Source of the DNA: Dyella marensis
GTDB lineage: Bacteria > Pseudomonadota > Gammaproteobacteria > Xanthomonadales > Rhodanobacteraceae
Length of the DNA stretch: 64,000 bases
Assembly: GCF_900112865.1 (NCBI RefSeq)
Contig: NZ_FONH01000014.1
Span: forward strand, 46,825 to 110,824
Reading direction: 5' to 3'
Part shown: in pieces, positions 19,977 to 29,683 of the stretch
Position numbering within the stretch: the stretch's first letter is position 1
How the letters are laid out: every line of letters begins with the position of its first letter
The notes under the pieces: model-generated
Told to the model about the DNA's origin: nothing
The model's database searches: none
The model's input: the letters and a program-made list of their open reading frames with translations, nothing else
Program-made: the position numbers and the translations under genes

Positions 19977-20663
19977 ATGTCGAACTTCCGTCGCCTGCGC
20001 CTGTGCGGCGCCATCCTCGCCCTGGTCCAGCTCGCCGGCTGCGCCATGCCCGCGCCGCGCGGCGACGATGCCGCCTGGGCGGCCACGCCGCCGCAGGAAC
20101 CGGTGGCGCAGCCGGTCGCGGACGGCTCGATCTATCACGAAGCGCAGAACATGGAGCTGTTCAACGACCCGCGCGCGCATCGCGTGGGCGACATCCTCAC
20201 CATCTCGCTGGTGGAGAGCACGCAGGCGAGCAAGAAGGCGTCGACCAGCACCAGCAAGAAGGACAAGAGCAACCTCGCCGCGCCGACCATCCTCGGCCGC
20301 CCGATCAGCATCGGCGGCAAGGACGTGAGCTTCGGCACCGACGGCGACCGCAGCTTCGACGGCAGCGGCAACAGCAGCCAGAGCAACCAGCTCACCGGCT
20401 CGATCACGGTGACCGTGGCGCAGCGCCTGTCCAACGGCAACCTGCTGGTGCGCGGCGAGAAGTGGCTGACCATCAACCAGGGCCAGGAGCTGGTGCGCAT
20501 CTCCGGCATCGTGCGCCCGCAGGACATCGGCCAGGACAACAGCGTGCCGTCGACGCGGGTGGCGGATGCGCGGATCGGCTACACCGGGCGCGGGACGCTG
20601 GCCGATGCGAACACGCAGGGCTGGCTGTCGCGCTTCTTCGGTTCCAAGTGGATGCCGTTCTGA
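19977..20663 (+). CDS. flgH: flagellar L-ring lipoprotein FlgH
   Basis: A 228-residue outer-membrane lipoprotein that forms the L ring. The signal peptide ends in the lipobox LAGC, with the lipidated Cys at residue 22. Family motifs follow: [51 protein letters not shown] and the C-terminal [24 protein letters not shown]. Only eight bases separate it from flgG. A long inverted repeat follows before flgI. Confidence 0.96.
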   Translation: MSNFRRLRLCGAILALVQLAGCAMPAPRGDDAAWAATPPQEPVAQPVADGSIYHEAQNMELFNDPRAHRVGDILTISLVESTQASKKASTSTSKKDKSNLAAPTILGRPISIGGKDVSFGTDGDRSFDGSGNSSQSNQLTGSITVTVAQRLSNGNLLVRGEKWLTINQGQELVRISGIVRPQDIGQDNSVPSTRVADARIGYTGRGTLADANTQGWLSRFFGSKWMPF

Positions 20664-20689
20664 TGTTTTTCTCGCACCGACACGTCGGC

Positions 20690-20781
20690 GTAGTTTGGGG
20701 TGAGCGCCAGCGAACCCCAACAGGCGCGGCGATCATGGAGGCTGCCATGTTGGGGTTCGCCGCTGGCTCACCCCAACCTAC
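20690..20781. repeat. long inverted repeat between flgH and flgI (first copy)
   Basis: Two 32-base arms (20690-20721 and 20750-20781), almost perfectly complementary, around a 28-base centre. The left arm begins GTAGTTTGGGGTGAGC and the right arm ends GCTCACCCCAACCTAC. Further copies are at 29571-29661 and 44025-44092, both inside the flagellar cluster. It resembles REP/REPIN elements, which are mobilised by RAYT-type transposases; none is encoded here. It ends 13 bp before the flgI start codon. Confidence 0.88.
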
Positions 20782-20794
20782 ACGGGTCGTTCGT

Positions 20795-21898
20795 ATGCGC
20801 ACACGCGTCATGCTTTTTTTCGCGCTGCTGTTCCTCGCAGCCTCCGTCCACGCCGACAAGATCCGCGACCTCGCCCAGGTCGCCGGCGTGCGCAGCAACC
20901 AGCTGATCGGCTACGGCCTGGTGGTCGGCCTGGACGGCAGCGGCGACCAGACCACGCAGGCGCCGTTCACCACGCAAAGCCTGGAAAACATGCTGCAGCA
21001 GTTCGGTATCACGGTGCCGGCCAATGTGCGGCCGCAGCTGAAGAACGCGGCGGCGGTGACGGTCACCGCGCAGTTGCCGCCGTTCGCCAAGCCGGGCCAG
21101 GCCATCGATGTCACGGTGGCCTCGATCGGCAATGCCAAGAGCATCCGCGGCGGCGAGCTGCTGATGACGCCGCTGCGCGGCGCCGACGGCAATGTCTACG
21201 CGATGGCGCAGGGCAGCGTGGTGGTGGGCGGCATCAGCGCGCAGGGCAAGAGCGGTTCCAGCGTGCAGGTGAACATTTCCGCCAGCGGCCGCGTGCCGAA
21301 CGGCGCCACGGTGGAGCGCAGCGTGGCTTCGTCGTTCGGCCAGGGCGGCGACCTGGTGCTCAATCTCAATACGCCGGACTTCACCACCGCCGCGCGCATC
21401 GCCGAGGCGGTGAACCGCGCCTACGGCGCCGGCACCGCGCAGCCGGTGGATGGCGGCTCGGTGGCGGTGCGCGGCCCGGCCGACCCGGCCCAGCGCGTGT
21501 CCTGGCTGGGCATGATCCAGGCGCTGGAGGTGCAGCCGGGCGACGCGCCGGCGCGCGTGGTGGTCAATTCGCGCACCGGTACGGTGGTGATCGGTTCGGA
21601 GGTCAAGGTCAGCGCCGCCGCGGTGGCGCACGGCTCCATCCAGGTCACCATCAGCGAGCAGCCGCAGGTCAGCCAGCCGGCGCCGTTCAGCCGCGGCGGC
21701 CAGACCGTGGTGGTGCCCAGCAGCAGCGTGCAGGTCAGCGAGGACGGCGCGCACATGTTCAAGTTCGGCCCCGGCGCGAGCCTGGATTCGATCGTGCGCG
21801 CGGTGAACCAGGTGGGGGCCTCGCCGACCGACCTGATCTCGATCCTGCAGGCGCTCAAGCAGGCCGGCGCGCTGCATGCCGAACTGGTGGTGATCTGA
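20795..21898 (+). CDS. flgI: flagellar P-ring protein FlgI
   Basis: A 367-residue periplasmic ring protein. A 20-residue signal peptide ([20 protein letters not shown]) is followed directly by the conserved [39 protein letters not shown]. The C-terminus has the family's [51 protein letters not shown]. The start at 20795 is set by the signal peptide. The ribosome binding site is weak (GGGTC), and an inverted repeat ends only 13 bp upstream, so translation may depend on that structure. flgJ follows after one base. Confidence 0.96.
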   Translation: MRTRVMLFFALLFLAASVHADKIRDLAQVAGVRSNQLIGYGLVVGLDGSGDQTTQAPFTTQSLENMLQQFGITVPANVRPQLKNAAAVTVTAQLPPFAKPGQAIDVTVASIGNAKSIRGGELLMTPLRGADGNVYAMAQGSVVVGGISAQGKSGSSVQVNISASGRVPNGATVERSVASSFGQGGDLVLNLNTPDFTTAARIAEAVNRAYGAGTAQPVDGGSVAVRGPADPAQRVSWLGMIQALEVQPGDAPARVVVNSRTGTVVIGSEVKVSAAAVAHGSIQVTISEQPQVSQPAPFSRGGQTVVVPSSSVQVSEDGAHMFKFGPGASLDSIVRAVNQVGASPTDLISILQALKQAGALHAELVVI

Positions 21899-21899
21899 G

Positions 21900-22880
21900 A
21901 TGGCCCCGGGCAACGGCATGGGCGATGGCGGCATCCTCGGCGCGGCCAGCGGCGCGCTCAATACCTGGACGGAACTCTCCGGCTTCCAGCAGCTGCGCGC
22001 GCAGGCGCAGGGCGACGGCCAGGCGGCGCTGCCGAAGGTGGCCAAGCAATTCGAAGCGATCTTCACCCAGATGATGCTCAAGTCGATGCGCGAGGCCAGC
22101 CCCGGCGGCGGCATCGGCGAGAGCGAGCAGGGCGATGCCTATCGCGACCTGCTCGATCACCAGCTCTCGCTGAGCCTGTCCAACGGCGGCCATGGCTTAG
22201 GGATCGCGCAGATGCTGATGCGCCAGCTCGGCGGCAAGGACGGCGCGGCCGCCCCGGATGCGTCGACCGATGCCGCGTCCGGCTGGCAAAGCACCCTGGA
22301 CAAGCTTGCCCACGGCGCCAGCAAGGTCGCCGGCAAGGTGGCCGAATGGATGCCCGGCACCGGCGATGCGGTGAACTTCGTGCAGGCGCTGGCGCCGCAC
22401 GCCCAGGCCGCGGCGCAGAAGCTGGGCGTATCGGTGCGCGCGCTGCTGGCGCAGGCCGCGCTGGAAACCGGCTGGGGCAAGCATTTGCCGGCGCACCACG
22501 ACGGCAGCACCAGCAACAACCTGTTCGGCATGAAGGCCGGGCGCAGCTGGGACGGCGACAAGGTCAGCGTGCCGACCCTGGAATACGAGGACGGCGTGGC
22601 GGTGCGCAGGCGCGACCAGTTCCGCGCCTACGGCACGCCCGGCGATTCGTTCTCCGATTACGCCGACGTGCTGGCCAACAATCCGCGCTATGCCGGCGCC
22701 ATCGGCAAGGGCGAGGACATCAAGGGCTTCGCCAAGGCGCTGGCACATGGCGGCTACGCCACCGACCCGGCCTATGCGGCCAAGCTCGAAGCCATCGCCA
22801 ACAGCCCGGAAATGCGCAAGGGCCTGGAGGCGCTGGCCGCGCTCAAGTCGGATGGCGACGTGCCGTCACAGTTGCCATGA
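21900..22880 (+). CDS. flgJ: rod cap and peptidoglycan hydrolase FlgJ
   Basis: A 326-residue two-domain protein. Residues about 40-105 form the rod-capping part (PKVAKQFEAIFTQMMLKSMREAS followed by DLLDHQLSLSLSNGGHGLGIAQMLMRQL). Residues about 160-315 form a glucosaminidase-type muramidase domain that opens the peptidoglycan for the rod. The catalytic Glu is probably Glu189, in AALETGWGKH, and NLFGMKAG and FRAYGTPGDSFSDYADVL follow. It starts one base after the flgI stop. The dual-domain form is the usual one in gammaproteobacteria. Confidence 0.96.
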   Translation: MAPGNGMGDGGILGAASGALNTWTELSGFQQLRAQAQGDGQAALPKVAKQFEAIFTQMMLKSMREASPGGGIGESEQGDAYRDLLDHQLSLSLSNGGHGLGIAQMLMRQLGGKDGAAAPDASTDAASGWQSTLDKLAHGASKVAGKVAEWMPGTGDAVNFVQALAPHAQAAAQKLGVSVRALLAQAALETGWGKHLPAHHDGSTSNNLFGMKAGRSWDGDKVSVPTLEYEDGVAVRRRDQFRAYGTPGDSFSDYADVLANNPRYAGAIGKGEDIKGFAKALAHGGYATDPAYAAKLEAIANSPEMRKGLEALAALKSDGDVPSQLP

Positions 22881-22928
22881 CGTGCCTCCTCCTCCCCATG
22901 ACACGCACCGCCACAAGGACCGCCCACC

Positions 22929-24806
22929 ATGGCTGACCTGCTTTCCACCGGCGTCTCGGGCCTGCTGGCCTCGCAGATCGGCCTCAGCACCGTCAGCCAC
23001 AACGTGGCCAACGTCAACACCGACGGCTACAGCCGCCAGACCGTCCAGTTCAGCGCGCGCCCGGCGCAGCAGCTGGGCAATTTCTACGTCGGCACCGGCG
23101 TCAATACGGTGGCGGTGCAGCGCGCCTACAGCCAATACCTCAACACCGCGCTGTGGACGGCCTCGTCGGACCAGAGCCGCGCGGCGACGTACCAGAGCCT
23201 CACCGCGCAGATCAACAACCAGCTGTCCGGCAGCACCAACCTGCAGACCTCGCTGGACGCGTTCTACGGCGCGCTCGGCGACGTGTCGAACGCGCCGGCC
23301 GATGCCGCCGCGCGCGGCGTGCTGCTGGCCCGGGCCAATGCGCTGGGCAGCACTTTCCAGGCGCTGTCCGGCCAGTTCAATCAGTTGAACGGCCAGGTGC
23401 AGCGGCAGATCGGCGACACCGTCGACTCGATCAACAGCGACAGCACTTCGATCGCCAAGCTCAACGAGCAGATCCGCACCGCCTATGCCAGCGGCAAGGG
23501 CGAACCCTCGGACCTGCTCGACCAGCGCGATGCGCTGATCAAGAAAGTCTCCGGCGAAGTCGGCGTCACCGTGGTGCAGCAGGACGACCACACGGTGAGT
23601 CTGTTCGTCGGCAACGGCCAGTCCCTGGTCAACGGTTCCAATGCCTACCAGCTGGCCACCGCGCCGAACCAGTACGACCCGACCCGGCTGGAGATCGTCG
23701 GCAAGGACAGCGGCAGCGTGATCACCGGCCAGGTCGGCGGCGGCTCGCTCGGCGCGCTGCTGGATTTCCGCACCAATGTGCTGGACCCGGCGCAGAACCA
23801 GCTCGGCCGCGCCGCGGTGGCGATGGCCAGCGCGTTCAATGCCCAGCATGCGCAGGGCATGGATCTCAACGGCAACCTGGGCGGCGCCTTCTTCAACGTA
23901 GGCGCGCCGCAGGTGCTGAACAGCGCGTCCAACCAGGGCACGGGCACGCTGAGCGCGAATATCTCCGGCGTCGGCGCACTGACCGCCAAGGACTACGTGC
24001 TGCGCTACGACGGCAGCGCGTGGAGCCTGCGCGATACCGCCGGCAATGCGGTGGCCATGACCGGTACCGGCACCGCCGCCGACCCGTTCAAGGCCGATGG
24101 CCTGAGCCTGGTGGTGGGCGGCGCTCCGAGCGCCGGCGACAGTTTCCAGGTGCGGCCCACCGCCGCGGCAGCGGCGGGTTTCGGTGCGGCCATCACCGAC
24201 CCGAACAAGATCGCGGCGGCGGCGCCGCTGGCTGGCTCGGCCGGTGCGGCCAACAAGGGCAGCGGCAGCATCGGCGGCATCGCCGTCACCGATCCGTCCA
24301 ATGCGGGCCTGCTCGGCACGGCGAATATCGTGTTCACTTCGCCGACCAGCTACACCATCAACGGCGGCGCCGCGCAGACGTATACGCCCGGCCAGCCGAT
24401 CAATGCCAACGGCTGGAGTCTCACCCTCAACGGCACGCCCGCGGCGAACGACACGTTCACCCTGAAAGCCAACACCAATGCGCGCGGCGACAACGGCAAT
24501 GCGCTGGCGCTGGGCAAGGTGGCGAACCTGGGCGTGCTCGACAACGGCGCCACCAGCGTCGGCCGCGCCTACGGGCAGCTGACCAGCCAGGTGGGCAGCG
24601 CAGGTTCCCTGGCCAAGGACGCGCTGACCACGCAGAACGCGGTGTACCAGCAGGCGCTGCAATCGCAGCAGGGCGTGTCCGGCGTGAACATCGACGAGGA
24701 AGCCGCCAGCCTGGTGCGCTACCAGCAGGCGTACCAGGCCTCGGCGCAGGTGATCTCCACCGCCAGCCAGATCTTCGACGCGCTGCTCAGCGCCGTGCGC
24801 AACTGA
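22929..24806 (+). CDS. flgK: hook-filament junction protein FlgK (HAP1)
   Basis: A 625-residue hook-associated protein. The N-terminus matches the family (LSTGVSGLLASQIGLSTVSHNVANVNTDGYSRQTVQF). A long variable middle follows. The C-terminus has the conserved GVSGVNIDEEAASLVRYQQAYQASAQVISTASQIFDALL. AAGGA lies nine bases before the ATG. FlgN, encoded at 8808-9251, is its expected chaperone. flgL follows after 11 bp. Confidence 0.97.
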   Translation: MADLLSTGVSGLLASQIGLSTVSHNVANVNTDGYSRQTVQFSARPAQQLGNFYVGTGVNTVAVQRAYSQYLNTALWTASSDQSRAATYQSLTAQINNQLSGSTNLQTSLDAFYGALGDVSNAPADAAARGVLLARANALGSTFQALSGQFNQLNGQVQRQIGDTVDSINSDSTSIAKLNEQIRTAYASGKGEPSDLLDQRDALIKKVSGEVGVTVVQQDDHTVSLFVGNGQSLVNGSNAYQLATAPNQYDPTRLEIVGKDSGSVITGQVGGGSLGALLDFRTNVLDPAQNQLGRAAVAMASAFNAQHAQGMDLNGNLGGAFFNVGAPQVLNSASNQGTGTLSANISGVGALTAKDYVLRYDGSAWSLRDTAGNAVAMTGTGTAADPFKADGLSLVVGGAPSAGDSFQVRPTAAAAAGFGAAITDPNKIAAAAPLAGSAGAANKGSGSIGGIAVTDPSNAGLLGTANIVFTSPTSYTINGGAAQTYTPGQPINANGWSLTLNGTPAANDTFTLKANTNARGDNGNALALGKVANLGVLDNGATSVGRAYGQLTSQVGSAGSLAKDALTTQNAVYQQALQSQQGVSGVNIDEEAASLVRYQQAYQASAQVISTASQIFDALLSAVRN

Positions 24807-24817
24807 AGGAGCATCCG

Positions 24818-26008
24818 ATGAGAGTCTCCACCAGCTGGATGGCCCAGCAGTCGGTCAGCAGCATGCTCGACGGGCAGGCCAGCCTGTCCGACCTGCAGAA
24901 CCGCATCAGCAGCGGCAAGCGCATCAACCAGCCGTCCGACGATCCGGTGGGCGCGGCGCGCGCGCTGGAACTGGGCCATATGGACGCCGACGTGGCGCAG
25001 TACCAGCGCAACATCACCTCGGCCAATGCAAGGCTGGGCCTGGAAGACCAGGCGCTGTCGACCACCTCCGATGCGCTGACCCGCGTGCGCACGCTGGTAT
25101 TGCAAGGCATCAACGGCACGCAGACCGACCAGACCCGCGCCGACATCGCCGCCGAACTGAGCCAGATCCGCACCCAGCTGATGGGCCTGGCCAACGGCAA
25201 GGACGGCAACGGCGATTATCTGTTTGCCGGCAACCGCACGGGCGGCCAGCCGTTCTCGGCCCAGGGCGGCGCGGTGGTCTACAACGGCGACGACGGCCAG
25301 CGCATGGTCGCCGCCGGCCCCGGCATGCAGGTGGCCACCGGCGACCCCGGCTCGGCGGTGTTCATGAATATCCCCACCGGCAACGGCACCTTCCAGGTGT
25401 CCTCCGGCGCCGGCAATACCGGCACCGCGGTGGCCGGGACCATCAGCGTGGCCGACCGCACGCAGTGGGACGACGGCAACTACACCATCGCCTTCACCTC
25501 GGCCACCGCCTACGAAGTGCGCGACGCCTCCAACAACGTGGTGAGCAGCGGCACCTATGCCGACGACGGCAATGCGGTGGTCGCGTTCCGCGGCGTGCAG
25601 GTAGGCATCAGCGGCACGCCAGCGGCGGGCGACAGCTTCAGCGTGGGGCCTTCGGGCGAGCAGGACATCTTCAGCACGCTGGACAACATCATCGGCGCGT
25701 TGAAGACCACCGGCGGCGGGCCGGCGATGAAGAACGCGCTCAATGCGCAGTTCTCCAACCTCGACCAGGCCATCGATACCGTGACGCAGACGCGCGCCGC
25801 CATCGGTGGGCGCATGAATGCGCTGGACCAGCAGCAGTCGCTCAACGGCGACCTGTCGCTGCAATACCAGGGCGCGCTGTCGGACGTGCAGGACCTGGAC
25901 TACTACGACGCCATCAGCAAGCTCAATCTGCAGAACACCGCGCTGCAGGCGGCGCAGATGACCTACACCAAGGTGCAGGGGTCGACGCTGTTCGACTACC
26001 TGAAGTAA
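24818..26008 (+). CDS. flgL: hook-filament junction protein FlgL (HAP3)
   Basis: A 396-residue junction protein of flagellin-like architecture. The N-terminus has LSDLQNRISSGKRINQPSDDPVGAARALEL (about residues 23-52). The C-terminus has the flagellin-type YYDAISKLNLQNTALQAAQMTYTKVQGSTLFDYL. GAAGGAG precedes the ATG by seven bases. It ends the flgB-flgL block. The ATG at 24818 was chosen over the much longer open frame because the HAP3 family begins here and the upstream part is out-of-frame flgK. Confidence 0.96.
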   Translation: MRVSTSWMAQQSVSSMLDGQASLSDLQNRISSGKRINQPSDDPVGAARALELGHMDADVAQYQRNITSANARLGLEDQALSTTSDALTRVRTLVLQGINGTQTDQTRADIAAELSQIRTQLMGLANGKDGNGDYLFAGNRTGGQPFSAQGGAVVYNGDDGQRMVAAGPGMQVATGDPGSAVFMNIPTGNGTFQVSSGAGNTGTAVAGTISVADRTQWDDGNYTIAFTSATAYEVRDASNNVVSSGTYADDGNAVVAFRGVQVGISGTPAAGDSFSVGPSGEQDIFSTLDNIIGALKTTGGGPAMKNALNAQFSNLDQAIDTVTQTRAAIGGRMNALDQQQSLNGDLSLQYQGALSDVQDLDYYDAISKLNLQNTALQAAQMTYTKVQGSTLFDYLK

Positions 26009-26133
26009 GCGGGGAAGAGCGATGCGTCAGGCCGACATGGAGAGCGGTATCGAGGCAAGCCTGTCCACCGGACCGGTTTCCGTGCCTTGCATCGCACTCC
26101 CGGCCGCGGCCCTAACCCATTTTCCCCACCCGC

Positions 26134-26160
26134 TCAAGTTCCATGAGGACCGGTCGAAAC
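26134..26160 (+). promoter_or_regulatory. sigma-28 (FliA) promoter of fliC
   Basis: TCAAGTTC, then 11 bases, then GTCGAAAC. The -35 block differs from the sigma-28 consensus TAAAGTTT at two positions. The -10 block keeps the G-CGA-A core of GCCGATAA. It ends 93 bp before the fliC start codon, leaving a leader of normal length. Confidence 0.75.
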
Positions 26161-26253
26161 AGTGACTGAGGCGGCGATGTTCCAGCAGGAATTCCCGCTG
26201 AGACAAGAACCGCCGGCCCTTTACCGGTTACGACCCAAACGGAGCTAAATCCC

Positions 26254-27390
26254 ATGGTCATGAGCGTTACCACCAACATCAGCTCGCTGAATGCCCAGAA
26301 CAACCTGGCCAAGACGCAGAGCAAGCTGAGCACCGCCATCGAGCGCCTGTCCTCCGGTATGCGCATCAACAGCGCCAAGGACGACGCCGCCGGCCTCGCC
26401 ATCTCCACCCGCTTCACCACGCAGATCAACGGCCTGAACCAGGCCGTGCGCAACGCCAACGACGGCATCTCGATGGCGCAGACCACCGAGTCGGCGCTGG
26501 ACGAAGTGACCAACAACCTGCAGCGCATCCGCGAGCTGGCCGTGCAGTCGGCCACCGGTTCCAACTCGACCACCGACCGCGCCGCGCTCGACAAGGAAGT
26601 GCAGCAGCGTCTGGCCGAAGTCACCCGTATCGCGCAGCAGACCAACTTCAACGGCACCAAGGTGCTGGACGGCAGTGCCGGCACGGTGGCGTTCCAGGTC
26701 GGCGCCAACGTCGGCGAGACCATCAGCGTCAACTTCAGCGTCGGCATGAAGACCAACCAGGTCGGCCAGGTCGACACCGCTGCCGTGACCGCCAGCGGCA
26801 CCGCCCCGACCTATCCGCTGACCCTCGCCGCCGACCAGACGGTGAAGATCGGCACCACCAATGTCACCCTGAAGAGCGGCTCGGTGTACAACACCGCGCA
26901 GGACGTCAGCGACGCCCTGAACGCCGGCTTCAAGGATGCGGGCGTGGACGCGCAGGCTTCCACCGATGCCACCGGCAAGATCTCGGTCGCCGCCTTCGGC
27001 GCCGATGTCGACGCTTCCGGCGCCACCGCCCTGGGCTTCGCCGCCGCCGACAAGGCCACGCATGCCCTGGACAGCAAGCACCTGTCCGACGCCTCGATCT
27101 CGACCGTGTCCGGCGCCAACGACGCCATCCGCCGCGTCGACGCCGCCCTGCAGTCGGTGAGCAACCTGCGTTCGGACCTGGGCGCCGTGCAGAACCGCTT
27201 CCAGTCCACCATCTCCAACCTGCAGACCATTTCGCAGAACCTCGACTCGTCGCGCAGCCAGATCCAGGACGCCGACTTCGCCGCGGAGACCGCGAACATG
27301 TCCAGCGCGAACATCCTGCAGCAGGCCGGCGTGTCGGTGCTGGCCCAGGCCAACTCCAGCCAGCAGAGCGTGCTCAAGCTCCTGCAGTAA
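26254..27390 (+). CDS. fliC: flagellin FliC
   Basis: A 378-residue flagellin, the only one in the window. The N-terminal D0/D1 part is highly conserved (NTNISSLNAQNNL-like start, then RLSSGMRINSAKDDAAGLAIS and TTESALDEVTNNLQRIRELAVQS). The middle (about residues 170-290) is variable and Ala/Thr rich. The C-terminal D1/D0 part has NRFQSTISNLQTISQNLDSSRSQIQDADFAAETANMSSANILQQAGVSVLAQAN. The ATG at 26254 is nine bases after GGAG; an ATG at 26260 is also possible. It has its own sigma-28 promoter and a strong terminator, so it forms a separate transcript. Confidence 0.97.
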   Translation: MVMSVTTNISSLNAQNNLAKTQSKLSTAIERLSSGMRINSAKDDAAGLAISTRFTTQINGLNQAVRNANDGISMAQTTESALDEVTNNLQRIRELAVQSATGSNSTTDRAALDKEVQQRLAEVTRIAQQTNFNGTKVLDGSAGTVAFQVGANVGETISVNFSVGMKTNQVGQVDTAAVTASGTAPTYPLTLAADQTVKIGTTNVTLKSGSVYNTAQDVSDALNAGFKDAGVDAQASTDATGKISVAAFGADVDASGATALGFAAADKATHALDSKHLSDASISTVSGANDAIRRVDAALQSVSNLRSDLGAVQNRFQSTISNLQTISQNLDSSRSQIQDADFAAETANMSSANILQQAGVSVLAQANSSQQSVLKLLQ

Positions 27391-27397
27391 CTCCAGC

Positions 27398-27430
27398 GGA
27401 CGGCCGCGCGCGAAGCGCGGCCGTCCTTTT
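27398..27430 (+). terminator. rho-independent terminator of fliC
   Basis: A 12-bp perfect GC-rich stem (GGACGGCCGCGC with its complement at 27415-27426), a five-base loop and a TTTT tail. It begins seven bases after the fliC stop codon. Confidence 0.9.
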
Positions 27431-27450
27431 CATAAGGAAATCCAGCGACC

Positions 27451-28845
27451 ATGGCGATCACCACCTCTTCCACTTCTTCTTCCACGGGCGGCACGCTTAC
27501 CGCCGCCGGCGTCGGTTCGGGATTGGACGTGAATGGCCTGGTCAGCCAGCTGGTGGCGGCCAAGAAAAAGCCGCTGCAGGACCAGATCGATTCCCAGACC
27601 AGCACGGCGAAGACGCAGATCTCCGCGCTGGGCCAGGTCAGTTCGGCGCTGGCCGCGCTGCAGACGGCCCTCAAGGGCCTGAGCGACGGCACCGCCTTCC
27701 AGACCCGCAAGGCCGCGACCAGCGACGCGAGCGTATTCAGCGTGTCCTCGACCACGGGCGCGATGAACGGCAGCTACAACATCAATGTCAGCCAGCTGGC
27801 GACCGCGCTGAAGGTGCAGTCCGCCGGCGTGGCCAGCAGCGACGCCAAGGTCGGCACCGGCACGCTGACCATCGCGGTCGGCAGCAAGTCGATGAGCGTC
27901 GATATCGGCAGCGATGGGTCTTCCCTTTCGCAGATCCGCGATGCGATCAACAAGGGCAGCGGCAATCCCGGCGTCACCGCCACCATCGTCACCGGCTCGG
28001 ACGGCGCGCACCTGGTGCTCAGCAGCACCGCCACCGGCCAGGCCAATGCCTTCACGGTGAGCAGCAGCGGCGGCGACGGCGGCCTGGCGGCGCTCAATTA
28101 CGACCCCGCCTCGAGCAGCAATGGCCTGTCGGTGGTCAATGCCGCGCAGGACGCGAAATTCACCATCGACGGCATGGCCGCGACCAGCGCCAGCAACACG
28201 GTGACCGGCGCCATCGACGGCGTCACGCTGAGCCTGTGGAAACAGGGCACGGCGACGCTTTCGGTGAGCACCGACAGCTCGGCCGCGTCCACCGCGGTGG
28301 GCAACCTGGTCACGGCGTACAACAACTTCGTCGGCACCTACCAGTCGCTGACCGCCTACGATCCGAGCGGCACCAACACCGGCGCGCTGATCGGCGACGC
28401 CACGCTCAACAGCATCAAGAGCACGCTGTCCTCGATCGTCAGCGGAGCCGGCGGCAACGGCGCCATGCTCAACTCCATCGGCATCACCCTGCAGGTGGAC
28501 GGCACGCTCAAGCTGGATACCGGCGCCTTGTCCACCGCATTGAGCGATGGCGGCACCAAGGTCAGCGGCCTGTTCGCCGGCGACAACGGCATGGCGACCA
28601 GGCTCAGCAGCCCGCTCACCGACTGGACCGCCTCCACCGGCGTGCTGACCACGCGCACCAACAACCTCAACAAGCAGTTGAAGGACCTGGGCACGCGCCA
28701 GGACAACCTCAACGCCGACATGGATGCGCTCACCACGCAGTACACCAAGCGCTTCACCGCGCTGGACACCCTGCTGACCAAGCTCAATAGCACCAGCAGT
28801 TATCTCACCCAGCAGTTCGACGCGCTCACCAAGAGCAGCAAGTAA
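27451..28845 (+). CDS. fliD: flagellar filament cap protein FliD (HAP2)
   Basis: A 464-residue cap protein. The N-terminus carries GVGSGLDVNGLVSQLVAAKKKPLQDQID (about residues 24-51) and the C-terminus is a long helix ending TALDTLLTKLNSTSSYLTQQFDAL, both typical of FliD. The middle is rich in Gly, Ser, Thr and Ala. AAGGAAA lies upstream of the ATG, just beyond the fliC terminator, so a separate promoter or some read-through must drive it; none was recognised in the 60 bp gap. fliS follows after 15 bp. Confidence 0.96.
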   Translation: MAITTSSTSSSTGGTLTAAGVGSGLDVNGLVSQLVAAKKKPLQDQIDSQTSTAKTQISALGQVSSALAALQTALKGLSDGTAFQTRKAATSDASVFSVSSTTGAMNGSYNINVSQLATALKVQSAGVASSDAKVGTGTLTIAVGSKSMSVDIGSDGSSLSQIRDAINKGSGNPGVTATIVTGSDGAHLVLSSTATGQANAFTVSSSGGDGGLAALNYDPASSSNGLSVVNAAQDAKFTIDGMAATSASNTVTGAIDGVTLSLWKQGTATLSVSTDSSAASTAVGNLVTAYNNFVGTYQSLTAYDPSGTNTGALIGDATLNSIKSTLSSIVSGAGGNGAMLNSIGITLQVDGTLKLDTGALSTALSDGGTKVSGLFAGDNGMATRLSSPLTDWTASTGVLTTRTNNLNKQLKDLGTRQDNLNADMDALTTQYTKRFTALDTLLTKLNSTSSYLTQQFDALTKSSK

Positions 28846-28860
28846 GCGAGGAGCCATACC

Positions 28861-29280
28861 ATGGGATTCGGATACGGCGCCGGCGCCTACCAGCAGGTGC
28901 GTTCGCACGGAACAGTGGAGACCGCCGACCCGCACGGCCTCATCGCGATGCTGATGGACGGTGCGATCGAGCGCCTGACCAAGGCCCGCGGCCACATGCT
29001 GCACGGTGAGGTGGCCGCCAAGGGCGAGCTGATCTCGCGCTGCCTGGACATCATCAGCGAGCTGCGCGGCAGCCTCGACCCCAAGGTGGAGACCCCGCTG
29101 GTCGGCCAGCTCGGCGCTCTTTACGACTACATGGGCCGCCGCCTGCTGCACGCCAACCTGCATGACGACCCGCGCGCCTTGGACGAGGTCTCCGACCTGA
29201 TGCAGAAGCTGCGCCGGGCCTGGGCCGGCATTCCGATGGACGCGCGCCAGCCGCAGCGTCCGGCGCAGGCCGCGCCGTGA
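28861..29280 (+). CDS. fliS: flagellin export chaperone FliS
   Basis: A 139-residue helical chaperone that binds the C-terminus of flagellin. The family pattern is clear: YQQVRSHGTVETADPHGLIAMLMDGAIERLTKARGHM near the N-terminus and LYDYMGRRLLHANLHDDPRALDEVSDLMQKLRRAW towards the end. It overlaps the fliT-like gene by four bases. Confidence 0.95.
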   Translation: MGFGYGAGAYQQVRSHGTVETADPHGLIAMLMDGAIERLTKARGHMLHGEVAAKGELISRCLDIISELRGSLDPKVETPLVGQLGALYDYMGRRLLHANLHDDPRALDEVSDLMQKLRRAWAGIPMDARQPQRPAQAAP

Positions 29281-29558
29281 GCGGCGGCCTGGAGCAGGTG
29301 ATGGCGCTGAGCCGCGGCATGCTGGACATGGCCGAGCAGGGCGACTGGGAGCGCTTTGCCGCGATCCAGGACGAACGCGAGCGCCTGCTCGAGCAGGTCC
29401 TCCCCGCCGAGCGCAACGATGAGCCCGCCCTGCGCGCGCTGATCGACTACAACCGCCGCCTGTGCGAGGTGGTGGAGCGCGAGCGCGATAAAGTGGCGCA
29501 GGAATGGCAGGCAGCGCACGGGCGCTCGCAGGCCATCGCCGCCTATACGAGTCATTGA
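29277..29558 (+). CDS. fliT: FliT-like flagellar chaperone
   Basis: A 93-residue helical protein whose GTG start overlaps the fliS stop (GTGA at 29277-29280). Its size, helical character (LSRGMLDMAEQGDWERFAAIQDERERLLEQVL, then LIDYNRRLCEVVERERDKVAQEW) and place after fliDS all match FliT, the FliD-binding chaperone. The family is weakly conserved, so the name rests partly on context. Confidence 0.82.
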   Translation: MSGGLEQVMALSRGMLDMAEQGDWERFAAIQDERERLLEQVLPAERNDEPALRALIDYNRRLCEVVERERDKVAQEWQAAHGRSQAIAAYTSH

Positions 29559-29570
29559 AGTCCGATACGT

Positions 29571-29661
29571 GTAGGTTGGGGTAAGCCGCAGGCGAACCCC
29601 AACATGGCGATCCCCGACGCTTCGCACTGTTGGGGTTCGCCTGCGGCTCACCCCAACCTAC
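29571..29661. repeat. long inverted repeat between fliT and the PilZ gene (second copy)
   Basis: Arms begin GTAGGTTGGGGTAAGC and end GCTCACCCCAACCTAC. The framework is the same as the 20690 copy, with a different centre. It ends 22 bp before the ATG of the PilZ-like gene and could be an mRNA-processing or read-through-limiting structure. Confidence 0.88.
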
Positions 29662-29683
29662 GCCGGGATAAGGCGGTATCGCC